Below, piece by piece: positions 1 through 11,389 of a stretch of DNA of 64,000 nucleotides. How positions within the stretch are numbered: the stretch's first letter is position 1; every line of letters starts with the position of its first letter. Both the position numbers and the translations under genes were made by a program. The DNA comes from Urophycis tenuis (Eukaryota > Chordata > Actinopteri > Gadiformes > Phycidae): assembly GCA_036785325.1 (NCBI GenBank), contig JAXIVH010000014.1:7898589-7962588 (forward strand), in the 5' to 3' direction. A model generated the notes under the pieces. That model was given only the letters and a program-made list of their open reading frames with translations. It was not told the origin of the DNA and did no database searches.

Positions 1-420
1 GTTTATTGTGTCTTTGGTGTGCAGTTCGGAGTTTGTACCTTTTGGTGGGCCGTCACCAGTGTTTTTTTTAATTTATTTAGGGCCTATTTATGGTGTGCCG
101 CTATTGGTGGCTATTGGTGTATGTTGCGTCATTACGCGTTTTGGCTTATAGGGGGGGCGGGCCCGTCTTGATCAGCCTGCTTACGGGCCCGTCGTTGGCT
201 TGTTACGCCACAGTCATGAGCTATCATTCAATGGCCTTGTTCAGGCACAACACTGAACAAACACACACACACACACACACACACAGACACACAATGGTTT
301 AATAGCTGCTGCCGTTTATGTGAGATGTCAACACCAAATGTGATACACATCTTAAAGGGTATGTCCTCTGTGTGCCTGGAGGGTTTCAAAGTCCTGGCAC
401 CTGATGTCACAGTGTGGAGT
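1..420. other. Intergenic sequence with a CA microsatellite
   Basis: No coding exon is recognisable. A (CA)n tract sits at about 260-294. The short open frames here have no family resemblance and one is largely encoded by the microsatellite. Confidence 0.6.
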
Positions 421-1046
421 ACTATAACCAGGGGTGAAAGTAGAAGTGAAGTGCAACTTCTTTCAAAGATGCTGTCTTTGAAAGAAGTTGCACTTTCAGC
501 ATGACAACACACCTGCTAACGTCAAATTACCAGAAGCAACACGTTTTCCCCAATAGACATTGCATATAACTCGTTGTGAACTGTCTCTGAATTGTGTCTG
601 AACCTTCTGCGCAGTGTTTCACTCGACAGACGACGAGCGAGATAGCGCGCGTGGGCGCTGTCAAACAGAAAAGGACCGCTACTTCAAGACTCTTTGGAAA
701 TTTATTTTAAGTGTTTTGCCTAAACTTTCACTTTTCTGTTTTGTTCCGCTGTTCTGTGTCCAATGTCCAAAATGAAACATCAAGATAGTTTTCAACTGTC
801 TTTCAAAAGTTATTAAAATGATTGTGTTGTTGAAATGATAGTTTATTTGTCATCAAAACCCGATACAGGGGGGTGAAAGAGTGATATACTAGTGTGATAA
901 AAAGTACTAGAGTGACGTGAAGTCCTGGTGAATGCTTGATAAGTAGGCTATAATAAATAATTAAGTCTATTTTTCGGTGCGCTTACTATAGGTCACTTTG
1001 ATAGTAGCAGCAAGAAATAAAAACTACTTTCACCCCTGACTATAAC
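421..1046. mobile_element. Non-autonomous hAT-type DNA transposon (MITE) with 8-bp target duplications
   Basis: The element proper is 429-1038 (610 bp). It begins CAGGGGTGAAAGTAG and ends with the inverse complement CTACTTTCACCCCTG, a 15-bp terminal inverted repeat. It is flanked on both sides by the identical octamer actataac (421-428 and 1039-1046). An 8-bp duplication and a CAGGG-type terminus are characteristic of the hAT superfamily. No transposase coding is visible, so it must have been moved in trans. The intact ends and perfect duplication suggest a fairly recent insertion. The superfamily call is inferred from the ends only. Confidence 0.85.
449..495. repeat. Perfect 21-bp inverted repeat (hairpin) inside the hAT MITE
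   Basis: Arm 449-469 and arm 475-495 are exact reverse complements, separated by the 5-base loop tgctg. The hairpin lies 20 bases inside the left terminus of the MITE, so it is a subterminal structure of that element. A structured RNA is possible if the region is transcribed, but nothing else supports that. Confidence 0.85.
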
Positions 1047-1183
1047 TGACACTGGGACATCATAGAATGATATATCAACACCAACGTTTGTACATGTGTT
1101 AAGAGAGGTGCATGGCAAGTTTCAAGTTCCTGCTACCTTCTGATGCAGACTTGTGGTTTATTGAATAATGTTCGCTCATTTGT

Positions 1184-1740
1184 CCATCCATCCATTTCTG
1201 CCGCTTATCCGGGGTCGGGTCGCAGGGGCAGCAGCCTGAGGAGGGAAGCCCAGACTTCCCTCTCCCCAGCCACTTCGTCCAGCTCTTCCGGGGGGATCCC
1301 GAGGCGTTCCCAGGCCAGCCGAGAGACATAGTCCCTCCAGCGTGTCCTGGGTCTTCCCCGGGGCCTCCTCCCGGAGGGACGTGCCCGGAACACCTCCCCA
1401 GGGAGGCGTCCAGGAGGCATCCTCACTAGATGCCCGGGCCACCGCAACTGGCTCCTCTCGATGCGGAGGAGCAGCGGTTCTACTCTGAGCCCCTCCCGGA
1501 TGACCGAGCTTCTCACCCTATCTCTAAGGGAGAGCCCGGACACCCTGCGGAGGAAACTCATTTCGGCCGCTTGTATTCGCGATCTCGTTCTTTCGGTCAC
1601 TACCCACAGCTCGTGACCATAGGTGAGGGTAGGAACGTAGATTGACCGGTAAATCGAGAGCTTCGCCTTTCGGCTCAGCTCCTTCTTCACCATGACGGAC
1701 CGGTGCAGAGCCCGCATCACTGCCGACGCCGCACCGATCC
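1184..1740 (-). mobile_element. 5'-truncated LINE with the end of its reverse-transcriptase ORF and a 14-bp target duplication
   Basis: On the minus strand an open frame runs from the truncated end near 1740 to a stop near 1205. It reads like the C-terminal part of a non-LTR retrotransposon ORF2: a YVPTLTYGHELWVV-type segment, then an Arg-rich region and a WRDYVSRLAWERLGIPPEEL-type tail. The 3' end is a (GGAT)n-like repeat, seen as tccatccatcc on the plus strand at 1184. Both sides carry the 14-bp duplication gttcgctcatttgt (1170-1183 and 1741-1754). The open frame is unbroken, so the insertion is young. The exact clade (L2-, RTE- or Rex-like) is uncertain. Confidence 0.88.
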
Positions 1741-1754
1741 GTTCGCTCATTTGT

Positions 1755-2193
1755 AAATGTTTTAATTGCAATATCCAATTTTTGTAGCAATCAAAAATCC
1801 TACCACCGATTTAGATTAGACAGGTCTATAGATCATGTGCATCTCATAATTTTTTAAGTTTTCAAGAAGATATAATGTTCAACATGTAAAATAGAATTCG
1901 GGGCAGAGAGGCTGATCGTTTGCCTTTGACCGCGAATCATAGCGCCCCCTATGGGCGAAATCGTCTCTGATGTTTTGGGGGACGTTTGGGGGAGGTTTTG
2001 TTGCCAACGCTTTTGACCAGTGCACCGTGGAGATACGTATGCGCTCCAAATGTAAATGATAATAGTAATACCTAAACCCTAAGGAAACAACAATAGGTAT
2101 CCGCAGACACTCCGTGACAACCTAATAATCGCGACCTGTTAACTCACTCCAGTGGCTGGCTGAAAAAACGCAAAGCACAATTTTAGCACCACA
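1755..2193. other. Intergenic sequence, nothing recognised
   Basis: No gene, open frame or clear repeat boundary is visible between the LINE and the next hAT element. Confidence 0.5.
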
Positions 2194-3568
<1,375 letters not shown>

Positions 3569-3654
3569 CCACACACACACACACACACACACACACTGTG
3601 CGAAATGTTCAGACGACAGTTAGAATTATATAGCTACTGTAACTGAAGGTTACA

Positions 3655-4385
3655 GCTAACTGTAAGGTAGGTTTATTTGTATAGCTTGATTCAAACAAAA
3701 GGCTAGTCATAGTGTTTTAAGAAGTAGTCACATGTATAAAGATATAAAAGGATAATCATTAAAAGATAATGAAAAAGGAGCAGTGAAAAATAAAAGTATA
3801 CAATTGTGAGAGAATAAATGTGCAGTGTAGCCATAAGTTTTTAATGTGAAGCTGTGGTAAACAAATGTTTTGAGCCCTGATTTAAAATAACAAAGAGGAA
3901 GCCACTGCAGTGATCTTAGCACTGGAGTAATCTAGTCTATCTATAAGATTAAATATTTTAAATATTTCAATGTTATCTTTTTTTACCTGGAGGAAAGTGC
4001 GGCACATCCAGTTGTCAATGCACTTGATGAGTGAATCAATTGAACCATAATCACTTGATATAGAAATGTACTCATGAGTGTCCTCTGTATAGTTGAGTTA
4101 AACTACATTGTTATTTTACAAAATGTAGAAAAGTGGAAGCATTTAAAGGGTTGACTGAAGCTGCCAAAGAACTGATCCTCGGGGAATCCCACATGTCATT
4201 TGGGTTTGTTCAGACAGGCTGTTACCAATGGACACAAAATACCCTATATAGTCTATAGGCAGGGCTTAAACCAATTTAGTGCTGTACCAGACAGCCCCGT
4301 AGTATTCTAGCCAGTCAATCAATATGCCATGATCCACCGCAATACTAGACCTTAGATTGTTCCAGTCAGTTTTAAACAAATATCA
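3655..4385 (-). mobile_element. Degraded L2-like LINE fragment, copy A
   Basis: Read on the minus strand, the part near 4170-4210 encodes SEQTQMTCGIPRGSVL. This is the fish L2/CR1-type reverse-transcriptase block normally written G(V/I)PQGS(V/I)LGP. Stops and frameshifts are frequent. The whole block resembles the sequence at 4470-5705 (copy B) in the same orientation and order, for example the 'ctgttaccaatggacacaaaat' region. Confidence 0.7.
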
Positions 4386-4469
4386 ACTAAACCTTAACCC
4401 CCGCCCCCCACCCCGCCCACACACACACACACACACACTTACACTCAGGTGACGGCTGTATGAAAATTA

Positions 4470-5705
4470 TATGGCTGCTACAACTGTAAGGTAGGTTTAT
4501 TTATTAAGCTCGATTTAAACCACAAGGCCATTCGTTGTGTTTTACAAGAGGAGAAATCACATGTATAACGAAAAAAAGGACAATCATTAAAAGGCAAGAT
4601 TCAAGATTCAAGATTCAAAGTTTTTATTGTCATGTGTGCAGTAAAACATGTTTCCCTGAACAATGAAATGCTTACTTTGCTGCCCACACTGGATGCCGAA
4701 AGAGTATATATAAATAATGTATAAAATCTAAATAGAATATAATAACTGTACAAATAAAAAAATATATAAATATATAAATATAAAATTTAGACAATGTGAA
4801 TGAAATGAAATGAAATTGTAAATGTGCATTGTGCATCAGCAGCTGTAAACATTAAACTGTCTATCTGTCCTTAAGGGGGTTCAGCTGTTCAACAGTCTGA
4901 AGGCCGTGGGGAAGAAGGAGTTCTTAAACCTGTAATATAAAAGGAGAAATGTAAAATATCAAAAAATAAAATGGTGAGAGAATGAAAGCTAATTAAAAGC
5001 TGTGGTAAACAGAAATGTTCTACGCCCTAATTTAAAAGAATATGGTGTTGAGGCAGACCTCACATGATCTGTAAGTTTGAGTCAGATCTGTGGTGCATAA
5101 AAACCAAATGCTACTCCACCAGGCTTGGTTCAAACCAGGGGAACAGTGAGCTTGTCCCTGATGACCTGAGAGCTCTAGTGGGCTCATAGCACCCAAGCCT
5201 ATCAGAGACGTATTTTGGCCCTAAACCATTCAGTGCTTTATACACTCCTAAACAACTGGAAGGGAGTACAGTGATTTTAGCACTGTAGTAATGAGTGATG
5301 TGGTCCAATTTATCAGTCTTAATTAAATCTAGCAGTAAAATGCAGGCTGAGTTGGAGTTGGAGCTGTCTAACGGCTTTTTAACACAACATTAGTCAATGA
5401 CTAATGACTGTAAATGGAACTTGTGACTGTTGTGTATTTGCTCAATGCACTTGAAGAGTGGACGAACTGGAACATAGTCACCTGTATTTGAGTTTCACCT
5501 GCATAGTTGTGGTAGGCTAAAGGTTGAACAGATGCACAAGAATTGAGGTAATCCCATGTCATTTGAGTTTGCTCAGATATGCAGTTACCAATAGACACAA
5601 AATAGTCTCTGTCTATGGGTGGGACTTAAACCAAATTATACCAGACAGCCCTGCCCTGTCAATCAATATGCACTGATCCACCCAGTCAAATGCATTAATG
5701 TCAAA
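4470..5705 (-). mobile_element. Degraded L2-like LINE fragment, copy B
   Basis: Minus-strand translation gives pieces typical of an L2-like ORF2. These are a degenerate YADDTQ-type block (YAGETQIQVT, near 5480), a SIGNCISEQTQMT block (near 5590), and the downstream VYKALNGLGPKYVSDRLG block (near 5220) with PTRALRSSG. All are interrupted. The fragment parallels copy A. It is itself interrupted at about 4600-4935 by another repeat, which starts with a tandem attcaag motif and then a tttttattgtcatgtg segment typical of fish LINE/SINE 3' ends. Confidence 0.72.
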
Positions 5706-5878
5706 TGCATTAATCAAAACTGAGATTTACTCATCACTTGTTTAAGTAAATGTAATTTAAAGCCTTGACAAGAGACAACTTAGTACTTAGTGCTTACAGT
5801 GCTCTCAGATTCATAATCTGTGCCCTTAGATTCACAATATGTCATATTCATGAAAATATCTTATCTGATTATATTTAA

Positions 5879-6510
5879 ATTCATTTAATGGTGAAAAGAA
5901 CTGCTCAGCTGCCAGTCCCCTGACAACAGCAGGGACTGGCAGCTGAAGGTGGACTTGGGGAAACAGCTTAAATTCCCAGAGACCATCGCAATGACCACAC
6001 TTAGGCCGGACTTGGTTCTCATGTCAGAATCAACAAGGCAGGTGATACTGCTGGAGTTGACTGTGCCCTGGGAAGACCGGATGGAGGAGGCATTTGAGAG
6101 GAAGAGGGCCAAGTATGAGGAGCTGGCAGGCGAATGCCGGCGCAACGGATGGAAGACTCGGTGCAGTCCCATTGAGGTTGGATGCCGAGGCCAGTCACTC
6201 TGCAGGGCCCTCAAGTTGTTGGGAATAAGGGGACTGCAGCAAGAAAGCCATCAAAAACACCACTGATGCTGCTGAGAAGGCATCAAGATGGCTGTGGATC
6301 ATGAGGGGTGATCCGTGGGCCACACAAACTTCCTAGACACAAGCCGGGGTCTGATCACCCCCGGCTGGGTCGCCTGGGCGAGGGTGTCTGATGTTGAGAG
6401 ACCCGAAACACCCTATGACCTCAGGTTACATCACTGATGATGTGTCTAGGTTGCACCAGAGGGTGTATATTAAACCAAACCATATTCATTTAATGGTGAA
6501 AAGAACTGCT
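5879..6510 (+). mobile_element. 5'-truncated non-LTR retroelement (probable restriction-like-endonuclease type) with a 27-bp target duplication
   Basis: The insert is 5906-6483. It is bracketed by identical 27-bp copies at 5879-5905 and 6484-6510, both containing catttaatggtgaaaag. An open frame from about 5940 to a stop at 6264-6266 contains RPDLVLMSESTRQVILLELT, then VPWEDRMEEAFERKRAKYEEL and a VGCRG segment. The spaced PD...E layout fits a PD-(D/E)XK restriction-like endonuclease, as carried at the C-terminus of R2/NeSL-type elements; this class call is inference. A GC-rich 3' tail (cacacaagccggggtctgat and following) continues to the duplication. The intact duplication argues for recent activity. 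Confidence 0.82.
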
Positions 6511-7447
6511 TGGGTATTCCTCTGTATGCCCAGGGTTTTGATTTCACAAAAATCTAATCTGTCATGTATGAGCAACTTTCTGCCCAGAAGTCACTGGAGC
6601 GTTAAGTGATTTAATGCTTCACTGACTTGAGAGAAAGTCAAGAAATCACAATACTATGATTCACTGCTGTGTACAAAAAATGATATCCGAGGTCATGGAT
6701 CGCAAAGCTGTGCGCAGGGATTGTGAATCCAAGTGCAGGGTTTACGAATCCGTTTGCACAAATTCACACATCAGGTGGGTTTCTATCGTACACTGAGAAA
6801 AATTCTGAGAAAGTATTTTCCACAGTCAGATACACAGTTCATGTTGTGAATGTGTGTCCCACGTTAAGAGCATGCCCACCTGAAGTGTATCATGTCGTTC
6901 TGTTTGTAAGCAAGGCAATGCAACACATGACATTCGGCATTGAGTAGAATTGCTGATCATCTTTATTTTACATTTTCTTTTCTTTACATAGTTGAACCAT
7001 ATTATGATAATTTCAAGTGTCCAGATGGACAAATGTTATACTGTACATTTGATTAATAAAATTTAAAATTGTTCAGTGATTTGTAAAGCAAACTTGAGAA
7101 TCAAAAAGCCAGTCTGATAAGTCCATGGTCTGAGATACATCGTAAACAAGATAAGAGAGTGGACTTCCTGAAACGCTGGCTCTTTGAACCTTGACTGAAC
7201 TTTTAACATCTGCACAAGTTATGCAATGGCTTTTCCCTTGTTTTGTTACTCCAATGGAATAACAGCGCGCTTCGGACCTCGTCTGGTCATGGCAGCACAC
7301 TTCAACAGATATCCGCGGATAGAAAAGTGACAATGTTGTAGTTAAACGGCTATACCGCCATCACTGTTTGACAAAAACTAAATTCTGAAATCTACAAAGT
7401 ACCAATCATCCCACAATCCCAACCATAGATATGAGAACACATTCCTC
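6511..7447. other. 3' flank of FAM241A, no gene seen
   Basis: No exon is recognised. On the minus strand an AATAAA signal (tttatt at 6962-6967) lies about 480 bases past the FAM241A stop and is a plausible polyadenylation signal, which would make much of this stretch 3' UTR. Confidence 0.45.
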
Positions 7448-10400
7448 TTACTTTTGGATATAAATTATGATAATGCACAGAGTTCCAACTAGTCCAAGTG
7501 CTTGGAGACCAAGGAACCACAGCAGCAGCCAGAAGAAGACGATCACCACGGGCTCCACGATTTTCTCACCAAAGTACATCTGGCTGAAGCCCATCCCACG
7601 AAGGCACTTGTTAAGCATCCCAAACAACGTCCCCATACGTTCACAGTCATCTTTCTGAGGCCTGGTGGTCGGGTCTTCCAAAAGGGGCCATTGGTCTGCA
7701 GACCTACAGGAAGATGGCGGCCTGGCCCTGGGTTGTGAAGGGTCGTGTGGTCCAGACCTATCTGGATCGTCCTGTATAAAAAGTAGGGTCAGGGGGGTTT
7801 ATAATACAGAAGTAATATTGTGTTGCAGATGCTCTTATTTAACAGACTCTCCATATTCATCCAGTGTGCTGTAGAAAAGACAGGATCATTAGTCATTCGT
7901 TGCAACTTCGTTGTAACAATGTCATGTTTTGGCATGTTTTTACAATTCTTTGGTTTGGTGGTCAGTTAATAATTAGCAGTTTAAGTGATACAATTGTGAC
8001 AAAATAAAGTAACAAAACCAACAGACAATGCATTCACTGTTAGCAAGTTAACCATCTTTTTTTTAATCAAATAACTTGGATAAACATTACTTTACTCTGA
8101 GTAAAGCTTCCTTCTTAAAAATCAGACGTTATTTAATAATTATTTTAATAATGACATAAAATGAACTCGGGGAAACTGTGACCAAAACATTTCTCTCTTG
8201 TGGGACATTACAAGAGCTCATAGGGCTCTCTGGTGGCCACGGGGGCCCTAAGCAGGTGTTTGCTCAGAGACACAAAGTATGTTGTTATGAGTTTTGTGGT
8301 GGTTACACAAAGCCTGGTCAGAACAGTGCCTGTTTTCTGTATTAAGTCTGTGTTTTTTGTAACTCACATTGAGTTCCATCCACCAAGCGGTGTCTGAGTT
8401 TGGCATTTCATTCAACTTAATGGTGCTGTTGGTGAGATTTAACAGCTACACTTTGAGTATCATCACCAGTCACATATTAGTGAGTGAAATTATTTTTGAA
8501 AATATTTCAGATCGCTTCCGGCTCTCGTCTGACCAATCAGAGCACCTCTTCACTACAAGAATGTCAACCCAAAAATCAACTTGCTGTTGGCAATTCACGT
8601 GTGGTCCATGTGTAAACTCAAAGATCAAATAACTGTGTTTGTTATTTTTCACAAAGTTAACACAAATTTAGCAAAAACGTAGGCATGTTGGGAATTGTAT
8701 ACTAACGTAACTAACTCACTGATTATATACTAACAGAAACACACTTGTGGTAAACAGAAAACCAGCAGCCACAGTTAGAATTATATAACACAGTGTAGAG
8801 GACTTGCCACAAACCTGTAGGGTGGAAGCAAACACTGACATTGCCCTTTGAAAAATGTTGGTTGTTAATAAGTTACATTTAATGAGCATAGGAGGGTGTT
8901 AACATAACTGGATTATGGCCGTATGGCCTTTTTGTGTGACAGAGGTATCTGGGCGAAAGTGTGAACAGAATGTCAAGGGCTTTTGATGGAGTTAATGGTA
9001 TTCCACTTTGACGTGCACTAAGCGCTGTGATATACATTATAATGTTTAATTACACTATAATATGTGCAGCTCTGGAAGAGAGGTCAACAGGGGTGGCGAT
9101 GTCAAATGTAATCATGAAAAAGGCACACAAAGCAGTTGGCGTGGTGAAGGATTGGTCATTAAGGGGGCCATTCAGGAATGGCGTGGCCGAGACCTGGCGA
9201 CGCCCGAGGCTCTGTGCCGTCCCTGGAGCTCTGTAGGCCCGCTGGATCTGAGATAAGGGCCACTATATACGGTCAGGATACTTAGGTGGAGGGTTTGATA
9301 AGATGATCACATGGGACCAACCTACTGGGACAAAGTGAGGGAAATGAATGAACGTGTCGACGCGTCACTTAAACAATGTACAATGTATGGGTTGTGACCT
9401 CACCCTCCTGTGGCGGTACGCAGTGCACCTCTGCAGCGATGGTGAGCCGTCAACGCCAACGCATAAGAGTTGGGTTCATTTCATGGAAACAGGGGGAACT
9501 TTTGTGACAAATCCAAATTCGTTTTAGGACTGGAGGAATGACCACGGGCCATGTGCTGACATTAGATTGTGACATCAAGAAAGCTTTGGCAGACATGCAA
9601 GTTTGTGTCGCCGTTGTCACAGACGTTGGAAAGGCATGCGATACCTCCCAGTGAGAGAGAGAGGTCATTATCTAAATTAAGACATGTGGAATGAAGGTTA
9701 CTGGATTGGATTAGGAATGGTGTTAATGACAGAACCATACAGGTTGGGTTGTAAAGTGCTTTGTCATGTTGGTTGGGGTAGATAACGGCACTTCACAGGG
9801 TAGTGAAGTCCAGCAATGTTCAACCCAATGATAAATTATATCATGGGCCAGGGATTTGGCAAGTCCTGATATATGCTGATGATCGGCCCATTTAGACAAG
9901 AGGGGGAAATGTAGACAATGTTGACAACTACAGGGAACATTATCAGTTGAGAAGTGGTAGAACAAATGGGGTTTCAAGATAACTATATCAAATTCAAAAT
10001 GTGTGGTGCTTGGAAGGGCAAACAATATGGAGGGAGGTGGGTTGCAAATATATGGAGGTCACCTATAAGTATATACAATAATGTATATGGGTTCTTAGAA
10101 GTATATTTAGGGAACATGACATGGAGGGTGGATATTGTTAAAGTGTGCTGAAGGCAATGACCTCATGAGATGTTCAGCGGTGCTTGATGGCCGCGCCCAA
10201 GAGAGGGTGAAGCTCAGTATAATTAAGTATAATACTGAGGTGTGTTGTGCAACAGACGTCCCAAAGTTGTCGTGCATGCACGGCGCATGCATACCTAAAA
10301 CGCCCTTTTTTCCAAATCTCGTAGTGTTCAAATTCAACCTGAAACAGGTGATTCCCTTACATTTAAGGCATTGGTAGGGCCTTTTTCCCCCTTTCCCACA

Positions 10401-10906
10401 ACTGAGCAGTGCGCATTATCTTGTTCGACGGTAGGCGGCAATAACGCGCCGTATGGTGTCCCGACACGTCCTAAAAACCTCAATAAAACGTACCAAACAG
10501 ACGCTGTGTAAAAGACAGCGGGATTGTATTACACCCCTAGCGTGGTCGGCCTATAAAACCATCAAATGACAACAATCATGCTTTCAATATTTACGATTCG
10601 TCGCTGTACTCGGCCCTTCAAAGTAAAAAAGCAGAACTGACTTGAGTTTGACTTCAACGGGACCTTGTTTATAATCGGCAGTACGCGATGCAAACACTGT
10701 CAGTGCTACATAGAGCTAGGATTAGTGTCGCTGTTGCTCCTAGGGTAGCCAGGCTAGTTTACCTGCTGTTGCTGGTGCCTGGCTCTTTCAACGTGGACAG
10801 GTCTGTTGGGTTCGCGGTACCTGCTTTCAGGCACTGACAACATATGTCCGTCAAACCCAGGGCGATTAACGCAATGCTCATTTCCTGGTGGTAGTGCGGT
10901 TGACAT
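7448..10906 (-). CDS. FAM241A: FAM241A (C4orf32-type) small membrane protein, two exons
   Basis: FAM241A is a small single-pass membrane protein whose biochemical role is not well established. Exon 1 is 10906 down to 10763 (48 codons, starting at the first ATG) and ends with donor GTAAAC. Exon 2 is 7771 down to 7448, after acceptor tttttatacag. Both junctions are phase 0, giving 155 aa. The conserved C-terminal half is clear: MGTLFGMLNKCLRGMGF, then QMYFGEKIVEPVVIVFFWLL, a hydrophobic stretch and a short charged end. The N-terminal half is polar and poorly conserved, with a Gln run at the exon junction. Human FAM241A is somewhat shorter (about 132 aa). The intron (7772-10762) holds an old LINE. 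The ATG is 484 bases from the start of the divergent LRIT3-like gene. Human FAM241A also lies in the 4q25 region. Exon 1 rests on splice phase and the absence of an alternative, so it is less certain than exon 2. Confidence 0.9.
9040..10150 (+). mobile_element. Degenerate LINE reverse-transcriptase fragment in the FAM241A intron
   Basis: Plus-strand pieces in order match a fish non-LTR reverse transcriptase. WIRNGVNDRTIQVG starts at about 9707, a HGPGIWQVL segment is near 9845, and IYADD (9869-9883) is followed by RPI, a stop, and RGGNVDNV. This corresponds to the YADD catalytic block and the text around it. There are several stops and frame changes, so it is dead. Boundaries are approximate and no target duplication was found. 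Confidence 0.65.
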
Positions 10907-11389
10907 TTTTTTCTGCCGGGAGAGATAGTCGGAAAGTGGCAAGAAATAAATTAACCATACGCTGAGTGTGTGTGTACGCCTAACACGAAATCAAAACAAG
11001 CAAAGTGACGAGCCAATAACTTCCGTACCACGTGGCGTACCACGTGGGGAGCAGCATCACTGGAAACAGGGGAATTAATTTGTTATCGAATAGGGTCATA
11101 CGCTTTCCATGAATGATGGAAGAATGGAAATAACATTTTGCGTATTGGGTATTCAAATGCTGCATGTTCAACATATACAAGGCTCTAGTGTGAACCAACA
11201 ATAATGTTGATGTTGTGGACTCGCCCAGTAAGACACAGGATTATTGTGTTTTTTTGTAACCTGCTTTAATCCCTGCTAATCTTTAGTTTCACCATGTGCT
11301 ATCGAGGGAGAGCCTAAAGTGACAAGACCTGGATTGGGAAGTCAAAGCTATGAAGAGCTTCCATATACTCGGAGCTCTACTGTTTAAGG
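10907..11389. promoter_or_regulatory. Shared 5' region of divergent FAM241A and LRIT3-like genes
   Basis: Only 482 bases separate the FAM241A ATG (minus) from the LRIT3-like ATG (plus), so the two promoters and 5' UTRs must lie here or overlap upstream exons. The adjacent repeat taccacgtggcgtaccacgtgg at about 11027-11047 holds two copies of the E-box CACGTG (ccacgtgg). A promoter role is inferred from position only. Confidence 0.45.

Noticed and set aside
10904..10942. Upstream start for FAM241A at 10942
   Set aside because: The codon there is TTG, not ATG; the first ATG is at 10906.
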